Source of the DNA: Sulfuricella denitrificans
GTDB lineage: Bacteria; Pseudomonadota; Gammaproteobacteria; Burkholderiales; Sulfuricellaceae
Assembly (NCBI GenBank): GCA_002632355.1
Contig: NSJJ01000001.1
Location: 186,001-250,000 of the forward strand
Length of the DNA: 64,000 bases
Direction of reading: 5' to 3'
Translations under genes and position numbers: made by a program
Part shown: one piece after another, positions 42,631 to 52,536 of the stretch
How the letters are laid out: the number at the start of each line of letters is the position of its first letter
How positions within the stretch are numbered: the first letter of the stretch is position 1
The notes under the pieces: model-generated
What the model saw: the letters and a program-made list of their open reading frames with translations, nothing else
The model's database searches: none
What the model was told of the DNA's origin: nothing

Positions 42631-44196
42631 ATGTCTTCAGAAACACAAAGCGTACTTTACATCCGGCTGCCCTGCTGGAAAATCTACCCTGGCGGCGTGA
42701 TCTATGTCGCTGATTACATCCACAAGCAGCGCCCCGGCATCCGGCAGCATCTGCTCGATCTGGCTTTGGTTGCCCCAGCCGACCGTAAGCGCGTCGTCAA
42801 GGAACATCTGGCATTGTTGAAGCCCGATATCGTGGCGTTCTCCTGGCGCAACATGCAGTCCTTCGGCCCGCACCCGGAAGACGATGCGCTCGACGTGGTG
42901 ATGAATTTCGATTATTCGCCCAACTGGAAGCGCAAGCTGAAGGCGGCCAGAAGTGCGTTTTCCATCATTTATGACTATACCGCCAGCCGGTTCAACAACT
43001 TTGGCTACATGAAACTGGTGCGCAAGCTGCTGCCGTCAACGCGCATCGTGGTGGGAGGCACGGCGGTCTCCATTTTCGGAAAATACGTGGCCGAGAAATG
43101 CCCCACCGACACGGTGATCGTGATCGGAGAAGGGGAGGATGCCATGCTCTCCATCGTCGATGGTTTCAGGGAGCCTGCCGGAGAGGTTTATTACAAGGAT
43201 CCTGCGGGACATATCGAGCACCGCCCGCGCGCTGAAACTTTCGACCTGCGCCAGTTGACGGCGGTGGACTTTCCCTACGTCGAGTCAATATTTCCCGATT
43301 TTCGCAGTTATCTGAATGACGACATCGGCGTGCACACCAAGCGCGGCTGCCCCTTCCAGTGCCATTTCTGTCTTTACAACAAGATCGAGGGCGCGCATCA
43401 GCGTTACAGGGATCCGCTTGAAATCGCCAGGGAAATCGAGGCGCTGAACCTTGATTATGGCGTCAAACGGATATGGTTTACCGATGCGCAATTCTGCTCG
43501 ACCAAGAAGAGTACAGAACATGTCGGCCAGATTCTCGATGAACTTTTGCCACGCAAGCTGGATATCACCTGGTCGGGCTATCTGCGCCTCAATCACCTGA
43601 CCCCGGAACTGGCGCAGAAAATGCTCGCCACCGGCCTGGGCAGCGTCGATCTCTCATTTACCGGCTCGCAGGAAATCATCGACAAACTGACCCTGGGTTA
43701 TTCACTGGAACAGCAGATGGAAGCGTTCCGCATGTTCAGGACCACCGCTTATGCCGGCCAGAAAATCAAGCTCTACATGCCGCTCAATGCACCGGGGGAG
43801 AGCGTTCACACCCTGCGCATGACCATCGATAAAATCAAGGAGCTGTATGAGCTGTTCGGTCGCGACAACGTATTGCCGTTTATCTTCTTCATCGGTATCC
43901 AGCCCAATACGCCGGTGGAGCGCCTGCTGATCAGGCAGGGTTATCTCAAGCCGGACTACAACCCGCTTTCACTCAATCCCTTCGTGATCAAGAAGCTGCT
44001 CTACAACCCGGAACCGCTGGGTCGCCTGATTGGCCGCGCTTATCTGGAAGCGGTCGATACGCTGGATTCCAGCAGCGAATATATCGGACGCCTGACCATG
44101 GAAATCATCGAACGAGAGTTGAATCGCATGCCCAGCGGACGCAAGAACCGGCCTTTGGTTGCGCCCAGACTGCCTGTGCTGAATACGCCCAAGTGA
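42631..44196 (+). CDS. B12-binding-like radical SAM protein
   Basis: A 521-residue enzyme. The N-terminal 200 residues look like a cobalamin-binding-type Rossmann domain (VVGGTAVSIFGKY, VIVIGEGEDAMLSIV). The radical SAM [4Fe-4S] site is HTKRGCPFQCHFCLYNKI near residues 228-245, and the TIM-barrel continues (RIWFTDAQFCS, SVDLSFTGSQEIIDKL). The substrate is unknown. The product may act on a peptide, lipid or cofactor. It lies 120 bp after the C_GCAxxG gene. Confidence 0.82.
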   Translation: MSSETQSVLYIRLPCWKIYPGGVIYVADYIHKQRPGIRQHLLDLALVAPADRKRVVKEHLALLKPDIVAFSWRNMQSFGPHPEDDALDVVMNFDYSPNWKRKLKAARSAFSIIYDYTASRFNNFGYMKLVRKLLPSTRIVVGGTAVSIFGKYVAEKCPTDTVIVIGEGEDAMLSIVDGFREPAGEVYYKDPAGHIEHRPRAETFDLRQLTAVDFPYVESIFPDFRSYLNDDIGVHTKRGCPFQCHFCLYNKIEGAHQRYRDPLEIAREIEALNLDYGVKRIWFTDAQFCSTKKSTEHVGQILDELLPRKLDITWSGYLRLNHLTPELAQKMLATGLGSVDLSFTGSQEIIDKLTLGYSLEQQMEAFRMFRTTAYAGQKIKLYMPLNAPGESVHTLRMTIDKIKELYELFGRDNVLPFIFFIGIQPNTPVERLLIRQGYLKPDYNPLSLNPFVIKKLLYNPEPLGRLIGRAYLEAVDTLDSSSEYIGRLTMEIIERELNRMPSGRKNRPLVAPRLPVLNTPK

Positions 44197-44241
44197 TAGT
44201 TGCCGCAAGCCAGGGAAGGGAGGGTTCCGCCAAAAATTACG

Positions 44242-46773
44242 TCACAGGTTATTCTTGCCTTCCCTCCAGCGTGCAATCCACGTTTCTGCTGGTTCGGGCC
44301 TGCCATAGAAATAACCCTGATGTATCACATCGGCGCGCGCGTTGAGGAAAGCGGCCTGCTCCGCTGTTTCGACGCCTTCTGCAACCACGGTCAGGTGCAT
44401 TAGCTGGGCAACAGCGAGGATGGTTTCGACCAGGGCGGCATCGTTCGGGTCGCTTGGCGCATCCTGAACGAAACTCTTGTCAATCTTGAGTTCGTGGATG
44501 GGCAGTCGCTTGATATAGGCGAGGGAAGAATAGCCGGTGCCGAAATCATCCAGCGAGAAGTGGATGCCCAGATCGGTGAGTTCATCCATCTTGGCGATCA
44601 CATCGTTGATATTGTCGATCATCAGCCCTTCTGTCACTTCCAGGGTAAGGTGCGTCGGGTCGGCGCCTGTGGCAGACAGCAAATCTCGCAGCCATGGCAC
44701 AAAGCCCTTCTGACGGAAGTGGCGCGGGCTCAGGTTGACCGACAATCGGATCGGGTGACCTGCCATGTCCTCGCGCGCCATCAGGCGGCAGGATTCGGAC
44801 AGCACCCAGGTGCCTACATCGACGATGAGGTCGGTCTCTTCTGCCAGTGGGATGAACACGCCGGGGGGCACCAATCCGCGCTCGGGATGTTGCCAGCGCA
44901 ACAGGGCTTCTGCACCGGCCAGATGCCCCTGCGTATCGACCTGAGGCTGGAAGTACAGCCGTAGCTCGCCTGCGGGAATGGCGTGGCGCAGTTCGCGTTC
45001 GACACGGAAGCGCTGTTCTGCCGACTCGCCCATGTCGGTTTCGAAAAAAGAAATCTGGTTGCCGCCCCTTACCTTGGCGCGGTGCAGGGCCGTATCGACA
45101 CGGCGCAGAACATGTTCGGGCTTCTCGTCCGGCGTTTCCGGAAACAGGGTGATGCCGATGCCGGTAGTGATGGTGATCTCTTCGCCGCCGATAATGAAAG
45201 CTTGCTGCAAGTCGGTGCGGATTTTGTCCGCGACCGACAGGGCGTGACGGCTCGCGTGTTCGGAGAGAATACCCAGATTGGGCAACAGAAGCGCGAATTC
45301 GTCCGAGGCCAGCCGTGCCAGGGTGTCGCCTTCACGCAATAGTCCATCCAGCCGTTCGCCCAGCGCCTTGAGCAGGGCATCACCCAGGGTGTGACCACGG
45401 GCTTCGTTGATGTTCTTGAAACGATCGATGTTGAGCAGTAGCAGTGCATTCTGGCTCTGCGAGCGGCGTCCTGCATTAATGACCTGCTCCAGACGGTCCA
45501 TCAGCAAGGCGCGGTTGGGCAGCCCGGTAAGTGCGTCAAAATTGGCCAGGCGATGTATTTCCGCCTCAGCTTGCTTCTGGTCGGTGATGTCCTGCTCTAT
45601 CGCCAGATAGTGCGTGATTTTCCCGTCGGCGGCACGTACCGGTGATATGACGGCAGACTCGGTGTATTCGCTGCCGTCCTTGCGCTTGTTAATGAACTCA
45701 CCCTGCCAGGGCAGGCCCTGTGAAAGGGTGAACCACAGTGATTGGTAAGTTTCTGGCGGCGTTTTCCAGGACCGGAGAATTCGCGGGTTCGCTCCCAGGA
45801 CTTCTTCGAGTGAATAGCCGGTATTACGTGAAAAGGCCTCGTTGACGTACTCGATACGCGCATCAAGGTCTGTGATCAGTATACTTTCAGGGCTTTGTTC
45901 CACGGCATGCGTCAGTTTTCCAAGCGTCCGGTCGCGAGCCTGTACCTCGTTGGCCATAAGGTTGAAGGTCTTTGCCAGAGCTGCGATTTCATCCCGTCCG
46001 CCTTCGGCAACACGTGCATCGTATTCACCGGCGGCAATCTTTTCCGCCCCTTGTTGCAAACGGGATAGCCGCCGTGTTACCAGGCGGTCGAGAATCAATC
46101 CCAGTGCCAGGAAAAGAATAGTGTAGCCGATCAGGCTCTGCATCAGCCTCTTGCTCCAGAGCTCCAGACGGCGGGCTTCGAAGGAGGCTGTCGGAATCCG
46201 GATGCTTACTGCACCGCGCAGGTCGCCGACCTTGTAGTTGTATGCAGTGGAATATTTTTCACGGATGGTGGGCGGTGCCGCATCACGATCTCCATGGCAT
46301 TTCAGGCAGAAGGGCTCGATCCAGATCGGAGCCGTGTATTGCAGGTAAGGGATGCCACTATCGGTGACAATCTCGCGCATCCGTTCCGACGCCTTGGGTG
46401 AGGTACGAAAAAAATCCATATCCTCCAGTTCGAAGCGGTCTGCCTGATTCTGCGGGTTACGCGGGATGTCGGTCACATTGTTGAAAATGATGCCGCTTTT
46501 GTTCCAGTTCGCGAAATCCTTGGAAATCCGTGAAAAGGAGTGCGCAGGAAGAAAACCGATGGTCTTCTCATTTGCCGGAAGCCCACTGTTGATGAACTGC
46601 TGCTGATAGACTCGGCGTGTCGCCATCATGAAGCCATAAACGGTTCTGGCGTCGTATTCTGCTTCTGCCAGCAGTGTGGTGCCCAGCCTTTTGTGACTGA
46701 GCGTGAGGTCGATCATGAGTATCACACTCATGATCGCGCCAAGCAGCAACCAGATTTTGGTTTTAAGCTTCAC
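44242..46773 (-). CDS. Heme-c sensor PAS-GGDEF-EAL protein
   Basis: An 843-residue membrane sensor. N-terminal signal/TM helix (WLLLGAIMSVILMIDLTL), a Tll0287-like (DUF3365) periplasmic domain carrying a c-type heme motif CLKCHGD, a second TM helix, HAMP (RLSRLQQGAEKIAAGEYDARV), PAS (ESILITDLDARIEYVNEAF), GGDEF and EAL. The GGDEF signature reads ASDEF, so cyclase activity is doubtful; EALLRW and later DDFGTGYSSL indicate an active-type EAL phosphodiesterase. It likely links a redox or gas signal to c-di-GMP breakdown. Confidence 0.9.
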   Translation of the reverse strand: MKLKTKIWLLLGAIMSVILMIDLTLSHKRLGTTLLAEAEYDARTVYGFMMATRRVYQQQFINSGLPANEKTIGFLPAHSFSRISKDFANWNKSGIIFNNVTDIPRNPQNQADRFELEDMDFFRTSPKASERMREIVTDSGIPYLQYTAPIWIEPFCLKCHGDRDAAPPTIREKYSTAYNYKVGDLRGAVSIRIPTASFEARRLELWSKRLMQSLIGYTILFLALGLILDRLVTRRLSRLQQGAEKIAAGEYDARVAEGGRDEIAALAKTFNLMANEVQARDRTLGKLTHAVEQSPESILITDLDARIEYVNEAFSRNTGYSLEEVLGANPRILRSWKTPPETYQSLWFTLSQGLPWQGEFINKRKDGSEYTESAVISPVRAADGKITHYLAIEQDITDQKQAEAEIHRLANFDALTGLPNRALLMDRLEQVINAGRRSQSQNALLLLNIDRFKNINEARGHTLGDALLKALGERLDGLLREGDTLARLASDEFALLLPNLGILSEHASRHALSVADKIRTDLQQAFIIGGEEITITTGIGITLFPETPDEKPEHVLRRVDTALHRAKVRGGNQISFFETDMGESAEQRFRVERELRHAIPAGELRLYFQPQVDTQGHLAGAEALLRWQHPERGLVPPGVFIPLAEETDLIVDVGTWVLSESCRLMAREDMAGHPIRLSVNLSPRHFRQKGFVPWLRDLLSATGADPTHLTLEVTEGLMIDNINDVIAKMDELTDLGIHFSLDDFGTGYSSLAYIKRLPIHELKIDKSFVQDAPSDPNDAALVETILAVAQLMHLTVVAEGVETAEQAAFLNARADVIHQGYFYGRPEPAETWIARWREGKNNL

Positions 46774-46879
46774 GGAAGGGGCTCCACGTGGCTGGCGGGT
46801 TTCATGGAAGAGAATTATCGGTTATAAAATGCCTGTGTAAAAGCAATATTTCGGACGATAAAAAAACCTCTTTGATATC

Positions 46880-47581
46880 ATGAGGATCGCTTTATCCTGG
46901 ATGTTATCCGGGATTGTCCGTGCAGTGCTTTCATGCCACTATGCCGCCATGTTCTTCGGCCTGATTACCTTACGCTATCTGCGCGTGATTCTATTGTTCC
47001 TCGTTATTGCTGTTCTGGCGTGGTCAGGCTGGCAGCCGAAGGACGGCTTTACCTGGTTCCTCGAAGTGGCGCCGGTGCTGATTGGCTTGCCGCTTCTGAT
47101 AACGACGCGCGACCGTTTTCCCCTGACCTCCCTTGCTTATGTGCTGCTGTCTGTGCATGCAGCGATCCTGATGGTGGGCGGACATTACACCTATGCAGAG
47201 ATGCCGCTGTTCAACTGGTTGCGCGATGTTTTCGAACTCTCCCGCAACCACTACGACCGTGTTGGCCATATCGCCCAGGGCTTCATCCCCGCCATCGTGG
47301 TGCGTGAAATCCTGCTGCGGCGTTCCCCTCTGCAACCCGGTAAGTGGCTCTTCTTTCTGGTTGCCAGCGTGTGCCTGGCGATCAGCGCCTGCTATGAGTT
47401 CATCGAGTGGTGGGTGGCGCTGGCTTCCGGCGACGATGCAGTGGCCTTTCTCGCCACCCAGGGGGATGTGTGGGATACGCAGTGGGACATGTTTCTGGCC
47501 CTGTGCGGTTCACTTGTCTCGCAGCTATTGTTTGCGCGTCTGCATGACCGGCAACTGGCCAGATTGGAAGCGCAATGCTGA
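46880..47581 (+). CDS. DUF2238 (YjdF-like) inner-membrane protein
   Basis: A 233-residue protein with about six membrane helices. The DUF2238 hallmarks are NHYDRVGHIAQGFIPAIVVREILLR and CYEFIEWWVAL..GDVWDTQWDMFLALCG. No biochemical role is known. The start at 46880 is uncertain; an internal ATG at 46949 (FFGLITLRYLRVILL) would also leave the domain intact. The stop overlaps the next gene by 7 bp. Confidence 0.83.
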   Translation: MRIALSWMLSGIVRAVLSCHYAAMFFGLITLRYLRVILLFLVIAVLAWSGWQPKDGFTWFLEVAPVLIGLPLLITTRDRFPLTSLAYVLLSVHAAILMVGGHYTYAEMPLFNWLRDVFELSRNHYDRVGHIAQGFIPAIVVREILLRRSPLQPGKWLFFLVASVCLAISACYEFIEWWVALASGDDAVAFLATQGDVWDTQWDMFLALCGSLVSQLLFARLHDRQLARLEAQC

Positions 47582-48804
47582 ACGCCATCTGGATCGGGTT
47601 TTTTCTGGCGGCGTTCATGATTGGACTGGTCAAATGGCTGCTGTTCGGCCAGGTGGATATTTTTCCGCTGATGATGAAATCGACCTTCGATTCCGCCAGA
47701 ACCGGCTTCGAGATTGCTCTTGGGCTGACCGGGGTGATGACGTTGTGGCTGGGCGTGATGAAAATTGGCGAGAAGGCCGGCTTTCTGGATTGGCTGACGC
47801 GCCTGCTGGCGCCGCTGTTCCAGCGTCTCATGCCCGACGTGCCGGCGAATCACCCGGCGCTCGGCGCCATCACCATGAACATGGCAGCCAACATGCTGGG
47901 GCTGGACAACGCCGCCACGCCGATGGGACTCAAGGCCATGCGCGAGTTGCAGACCCTCAACCCCACACCCGATACCGCCAGTAATGCGCAGATCCTGTTT
48001 CTGGTGCTCAACGCTTCTTCCGTCACCCTGCTGCCTGTGACCATCTTCACCTACCGCGCCCAGCTTGGTGCGGTCGATCCCACCGATGTATTCATTCCCA
48101 TCCTGCTGGCGACCTATTGCTCCACCCTGGTAGGGCTGCTTTCGGTTGCGGCGATCCAGAAGATCAATCTTTTCGACCGCGTGTTACTGAGCTATTTCGG
48201 CGTTATCACGGCTGCCATTGCCGGGCTGGTGGCTTACTTTGCGCAACTGGATGCGGCCGCGATGCAGGCGCAGTCGGCCCTGCTCAGCAATTTCCTGCTG
48301 TTCTCGCTGCTGGTCTCTTTCCTGGTCGGAGCGATCGTTAAAAAGGTGAACGCATATGAGGCTTTCATCGAAGGCGCGAAAGAGGGCTTCCACATTGCCG
48401 TCGGCATCATTCCCTACCTGGTGGCGATGCTGGTGGCCATCGGCGTATTCCGTGCCAGCGGCGGGCTGGAAGCGCTTATGGAAGGCGTGCGCTGGGTGGT
48501 GCAGGGGCTGGGCTGGGATACCCGCTTCGTCGACAGCCTGCCCACGGCATTGATGAAACCGCTCTCAGGCAGCGGCTCACGCGCCATGATGATCGAAACC
48601 ATGCATACCTACGGTGCCGATTCCTTTGCCGGGCGTCTGGCCTCGGTAATTCAGGGCAGCACCGAGACCACGTTTTATGTGCTGGCAGTATATTTCGGCG
48701 CGGTCGGTATCCAGCGCGTACGTCATGCGGTGACTTGTGGGTTGCTGGCGGATCTGGGGGGATTTGTCGCGGCGGTGGCGGCGGCTTATTTCTTTTTTGC
48801 CTGA
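47575..48804 (+). CDS. Nucleoside-recognition (SpmA/SpmB-like) membrane protein
   Basis: A 409-residue polytopic membrane protein with two Gate/nucleoside-recognition domains: MNMAANMLGLDNAATPMGLKAM in the first half and the LSGSGSRAMMIETMHTYGADSFAGRLASVIQGSTETTFYVLAVYFGAVG block in the second. Bacillus encodes the halves as separate spmA and spmB; here they are one protein. Sporulation is not implied in a proteobacterium. Its ATG overlaps the upstream gene by 7 bp. Confidence 0.88.
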   Translation: MLNAIWIGFFLAAFMIGLVKWLLFGQVDIFPLMMKSTFDSARTGFEIALGLTGVMTLWLGVMKIGEKAGFLDWLTRLLAPLFQRLMPDVPANHPALGAITMNMAANMLGLDNAATPMGLKAMRELQTLNPTPDTASNAQILFLVLNASSVTLLPVTIFTYRAQLGAVDPTDVFIPILLATYCSTLVGLLSVAAIQKINLFDRVLLSYFGVITAAIAGLVAYFAQLDAAAMQAQSALLSNFLLFSLLVSFLVGAIVKKVNAYEAFIEGAKEGFHIAVGIIPYLVAMLVAIGVFRASGGLEALMEGVRWVVQGLGWDTRFVDSLPTALMKPLSGSGSRAMMIETMHTYGADSFAGRLASVIQGSTETTFYVLAVYFGAVGIQRVRHAVTCGLLADLGGFVAAVAAAYFFFA

Positions 48805-48845
48805 TTTGTTAACTAATCAAAAACCGGCTGTCGAAGAGAATCGAT

Positions 48846-49109
48846 ATGGAAATGAAAAAGCTCAATTCAGGCAAGCTGCGCGCCATCGGCTACGATGCAC
48901 GCGCCCGGATATTGCAGGTGCAGCTCGACGACGGCAGTATGCTGCAATACAGCGGTGTCGGCGAGGAGTCCTGGCGCCGTCTCAGTAGCTCGGGATCGGC
49001 CTGGAGCTACTATCGCGACAATATCGAAGAGGAATTCACGGTGAAGCGCGTTTCCGCAAACGCGCCTGTGGGCAGGAATCCTCTGGACGATTTGTTTTCT
49101 GATAGCTGA
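48846..49109 (+). CDS. KTSC domain protein
   Basis: An 87-residue protein matching the KTSC family, a small domain also fused to lysyl-tRNA synthetase-like proteins. The core is IGYDARARILQVQLDDGSMLQYSGVGEESWRRLSSSGSAWSYYRDNIEEEF. Family functions are not established. It ends 46 bp before the convergent chemoreceptor gene. Confidence 0.75.
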   Translation: MEMKKLNSGKLRAIGYDARARILQVQLDDGSMLQYSGVGEESWRRLSSSGSAWSYYRDNIEEEFTVKRVSANAPVGRNPLDDLFSDS

Positions 49110-49155
49110 TCTGCCGCGTTCTGGATCAGGCATGAAGGCTGCAGAAACAGGGTGC

Positions 49156-50790
49156 TCAGTCCAGATGGAAACGCCCGACGGATTGCTGCAACTGCCCGGC
49201 CAGATTCTGCATCTGGTGGAACTCGGCCGCAGCTTCCGCGATGGTGGCGTTATTGTCCAGGGCGGTTTGCGCGATTTTATCCATGCGCAGGGAAATTTCC
49301 TCGCTGGTCGACTTTTCGGCTTCCATGGCCTGAGCGATTTGCTGGATCACCTGCAGGACGGCGTTCACGCTATCGCCGATGCGAGCCAGGGATTCACCAG
49401 ACTGGTTGGCAAGCGAAACGCTTTTTCCGACCTGTTCTTCGCCTGATTTCATCGCGTTCACCGCCTGTTGAGTGCCATTCTGGATGGCCTCGATAATGGC
49501 CGAGATTTCTGTCGTTGCGCCCGCCGTCCTTTCCGCCAGCTTCCTGACCTCGTCTGCCACCACGGCGAAACCGCGTCCTTGCTCTCCAGCGCGTGCCGCC
49601 TCGATGGCTGCATTGAGCGCCAGCAGGTTGGTTTGTTCGGCGATATCGCGAATCACCTGAAGGATCTTGCCGATTTCTTCCGACTGTTGCCCCAGTGCCT
49701 CGATGGTCTTGGCCGATTCGACGATGGTTCTGGCCACGGCATTGATGCCTGCAACCGAATTGCCGACGATACGCTGTCCTTCGTTCGAGACCTGGCTGGC
49801 TTCCTCTGCTGTCGTGACCGCTTCGCTGGCCCTGGTTGCGACTTCCTTGACGATTTCATTCAACTGGTTGATGGATTGTGCAGCGATGGCAGCCTGATCC
49901 GTCTGTGTCTGGGATGAAGTGCTGACCTGGTCGGTCATCCCGGTAACGGCAACACATGCCTTGTTGACATGGTCGGCGGAAAGTCGGGTCTGGCTGATCA
50001 GGCCGGACAATTCCTCCGCCATTTTGTTGAAAGACCGGGCAATGATTCCCAGTTCGTCCTCGTTGGACAGCTGGATGCGGGTCGCAAGCTCTCCATCGGC
50101 CAGGCGGCTGGTGGCTTGTTGCAGCTGGCTGACGTTCTTGCCGATGGAACGTGCAATCAGCACACCAAAAAGACCGATCAGCAGCACCCCTCCGATAATG
50201 GCCACGATGGTTGAAATCATCACGGTTTTCGATAGCTGGCTGACGTGATCGTAAGATTTCTTGGCTTCAGAAACCTGATGCCCTATCAACGCATCGATGG
50301 CATCGGAGGCCTTCGTGTAAGCGGGGATCAATACCTCGCGGCGCAACTTGTCGGCCTTGTCGTAATGCTGCCCCTGAAGAAGATCCACCATCGGCAAAAC
50401 CCCGTTCTTGCCAAAATTCATGCGGGCAGCGATAAAGTCTTCATAAAGCTTTTTCTCTTCTGCCTGCATCTGTTTGTCGGCATAGTCCTTGATCAGGTTG
50501 TCGGTTTTGAAAATATGGGAGGTGACATTGTCGGTGTGGGCCATGACCTCGAAAGCGTCGCTCTCCAGTCTTGCACCGACCAGTTCCATGCGGATCAGCA
50601 TCTGCTGATTACGGATCTCGTTAAGCTGATTGATCGCCAGCAAATGCTCTTCATAGACCTGCTGCAAGGCATTCTTGGAATGATAAAGCGCGGATAACTC
50701 GCCAATGCTCACGCCCGCCAATGCCAGGCAGGCAAATGTCACCAGCAGATAAAGCTTGGTGCGGATTTTCATCTTGTTCATAACAGCCAT
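49156..50790 (-). CDS. Methyl-accepting chemotaxis protein
   Basis: A 544-residue receptor: TM1 ([16 protein letters not shown]), a four-helix periplasmic sensor domain (MCP N-terminal 4HB type), TM2 ([24 protein letters not shown]), HAMP and a long signalling coil with the tip [54 protein letters not shown] at 50790 is preferred; GGAGAAA lies upstream. The track adds 6 residues. Ligand unknown. No che genes are near. Confidence 0.95.
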   Translation of the reverse strand: MAVMNKMKIRTKLYLLVTFACLALAGVSIGELSALYHSKNALQQVYEEHLLAINQLNEIRNQQMLIRMELVGARLESDAFEVMAHTDNVTSHIFKTDNLIKDYADKQMQAEEKKLYEDFIAARMNFGKNGVLPMVDLLQGQHYDKADKLRREVLIPAYTKASDAIDALIGHQVSEAKKSYDHVSQLSKTVMISTIVAIIGGVLLIGLFGVLIARSIGKNVSQLQQATSRLADGELATRIQLSNEDELGIIARSFNKMAEELSGLISQTRLSADHVNKACVAVTGMTDQVSTSSQTQTDQAAIAAQSINQLNEIVKEVATRASEAVTTAEEASQVSNEGQRIVGNSVAGINAVARTIVESAKTIEALGQQSEEIGKILQVIRDIAEQTNLLALNAAIEAARAGEQGRGFAVVADEVRKLAERTAGATTEISAIIEAIQNGTQQAVNAMKSGEEQVGKSVSLANQSGESLARIGDSVNAVLQVIQQIAQAMEAEKSTSEEISLRMDKIAQTALDNNATIAEAAAEFHQMQNLAGQLQQSVGRFHLD

Positions 50791-51106
50791 GCAGTTTTCT
50801 CCATCCAATAATCATGAATATTCCGGCATGGGCTTGTGTTTGACAAGGTGCCAGTCATTACCAGTCAGGATATTCGAAAAGAAGCGGCAGCATGCGGAAA
50901 TTCGATACATTCAGTAAAAACGAGTCTTGCATTGCATCATTGGGGAGGGGGAGCGACATCAGAATCTACTTAGTGCAAGATTGCACCCGGTGATGTCGAA
51001 TGTGTTAACTCAAGACTTGGACCCCTTTTTATTTTTCACCGCAAACAAAAGGGGTCTATGCCCCCGATTTCTTGTTGCATAGGGCTGCTTTTAATGGCCT
51101 GTCGTG
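50791..51106. other. Intergenic region with inverted repeat, no gene
   Basis: This 316-bp gap between the minus-strand MCP gene and the end of the OmpA-like gene holds an inverted repeat (51020-51056) GACCCCTTTT / AAAAGGGGTC, preceded by CAAGACTTG. The hairpin with A and T runs could end the OmpA transcript. Nothing coding is visible. Confidence 0.5.
51020..51056. repeat. Inverted repeat, possible terminator of the OmpA-like gene
   Basis: Perfect 10-bp arms GACCCCTTTT and AAAAGGGGTC around a 17-base loop. The adjacent CAAGACTTGGACCCC resembles the end of the inverted repeat at 52690-52706 (CAAGACCTGACCCC), suggesting related palindromic units. Confidence 0.5.
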
Positions 51107-52006
51107 TTACTGCTTCACCAACTCGACACGCCGATTCCTGGCGCGACCCTCCTCGCTGCGATTGTCGGCAACGGGTGCGCTCTGGCCATAGCCCTTGGCC
51201 GTCAGCCGATTGGAGGCGACGCCACGCTGCACCAGTGCCGTCATGACGGATTGGGCGCGGTCAGCGGAAAGCTTCTGGTTGGTCTGGGGCGTTCCTACAT
51301 TGTCGGTGTGGCCGCCGACTTCGATCTTGAGGGTCGAAGCCGCCTTCAGCGCCCCGGCGGCATCGTCCAGGGTCTTGTTGGAATCCGCTTTGATGGTCGC
51401 CTTTCCGGTATCGAAATTGACATAGAGGGTGAGGAAGCCGTCCTTGTTGAGCTTGTTCACCAGTTCATTGACACTGATGTCCTGCTTCATCGCCTGACGG
51501 GCGAGAATGTAAAGGATGTAGCCGTCGGCGACCCCAGTGGCATTGACGAAGGTCCAGAACTCCTTGCCGCCCTTGTTGAGCTTCAACGTCGTCCCGTAAT
51601 TTGTGCAGGGATTGCCAAGTTTGAAAGAATCGTCCAGATTCAGACTGCACCACTCGGGATAAGTCCCTTCCACAATGCCGCCCACCTGTTTGGCCGCATT
51701 CTGGAAGTTGCGCTGAACCTGTAGTCCGCTCGCTTTGGTAGCGCCTTCCTTGAGTCCGTATTCGATGGTCCAGAACTCACCTTCCACTTCCTGCAGCTTG
51801 GTCATGTTCTCCTTGTTCATGAGTCCGATTGGAAATCGTCGCATTTCGAACTGGCTATGCTGGCAGCTGTAGATGTAGTGATTGGGCAAGCGGGTAAAAA
51901 GCGGGTGGTCCTTGCATCCCTCTTCATCCTGATTGGCTGCAGCAAACCCGGTGAAGAGAATAGATAGACCTGCGAGAAGGGATAGTTTCTGTGCTGATTT
52001 CATCAT
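51107..52006 (-). CDS. OmpA family outer-membrane protein
   Basis: About 299 residues with signal peptide (KLSLLAGLSILFTGFAAA). The N-terminal domain has cysteines (EEGCKDHPLFTRLPNHYIYSC) of a type found with OmpA-like proteins. The C-terminal peptidoglycan-binding domain is clear: VNFDTGKATIKADSNKTLDDAAGAL, VGGHTDNVGTPQTNQKLSADRAQSV and GYGQSAPVADNRSEEGRARNRRVEL. ATG at 52006 (followed by a second ATG) is preferred with an AAGG-type site upstream. It sits at the far end of the integron-like region, 42 bp after the preceding gene. Confidence 0.9.
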   Translation of the reverse strand: MMKSAQKLSLLAGLSILFTGFAAANQDEEGCKDHPLFTRLPNHYIYSCQHSQFEMRRFPIGLMNKENMTKLQEVEGEFWTIEYGLKEGATKASGLQVQRNFQNAAKQVGGIVEGTYPEWCSLNLDDSFKLGNPCTNYGTTLKLNKGGKEFWTFVNATGVADGYILYILARQAMKQDISVNELVNKLNKDGFLTLYVNFDTGKATIKADSNKTLDDAAGALKAASTLKIEVGGHTDNVGTPQTNQKLSADRAQSVMTALVQRGVASNRLTAKGYGQSAPVADNRSEEGRARNRRVELVKQ

Positions 52007-52048
52007 GATGTTTACCTTTCTTCCTAATGGATTATTTGGGTTCAATCT

Positions 52049-52477
52049 TCACGCTCGCTCCCATGTTTCGATGCCGCCCGGCACCACCTGAAATAACGGG
52101 TGAACCATTGGAGACGAAACAACACGAAGTTTTTCGTGCAGCGCTGGATTGCGGACGGATAACTTCGCCAGTAGATGTTTCCACTCATATTCGATTTGAC
52201 CGGCGGTCACATGAATATCTGAGTGTGCCGAACAGTGAATAATTTTAGTTTCATCGAAGGAGTAGCCACGACGGAGTGCTTCGGCATGCACTGCGCGCAG
52301 ATAGGCTCCGATAGCGGCAACTGGCTGACTTTGTGCTCTGAATCGAGTTAGCTGCGGGTGTGATTGATAGCCACGAGTTTCACCACGCAGAACTTTTTGA
52401 GCCAATAGAGTTTCACGCCATAGCGCAACCAAACCCTGTGGGTCAAGATATTGTGGATGCAGCGACCAGATGCGCAT
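52049..52477 (-). CDS. Pyrimidine dimer DNA glycosylase family protein (Pyr_excise-like)
   Basis: A 142-residue protein starting MRIWSLHPQYLDPQGLVALWRETLLAQKVLRGETRGYQSHPQLTRFRAQ, the signature of short proteins assigned to the pyrimidine dimer DNA glycosylase family. It continues with conserved ETKIIHCSAHSDIHVTAGQIEYEWKHLLAKL. Whether this branch repairs ultraviolet damage like phage T4 endonuclease V is not shown here. It lies downstream of an attC-like site and may be the last cassette of the relic array. Confidence 0.7.
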   Translation of the reverse strand: MRIWSLHPQYLDPQGLVALWRETLLAQKVLRGETRGYQSHPQLTRFRAQSQPVAAIGAYLRAVHAEALRRGYSFDETKIIHCSAHSDIHVTAGQIEYEWKHLLAKLSVRNPALHEKLRVVSSPMVHPLFQVVPGGIETWERA

Positions 52478-52488
52478 ACGGCTCTAAG

Positions 52489-52536
52489 GCCTAATGTGAA
52501 GCTAAGGGGCGATGCGACGCAGGCGCAGCGTTAGAC
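52489..52536 (-). repeat. attC-like site before the glycosylase-family gene
   Basis: On the minus strand it begins GTCTAAC (R''-type RYYYAAC), contains CTTAGCTTCA as typical left-arm ends do, and finishes ATTAGGC, one base off the GTTRRRY core. It is 48 bp long, ending 11 bp before the start codon of the next gene. Confidence 0.55.
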
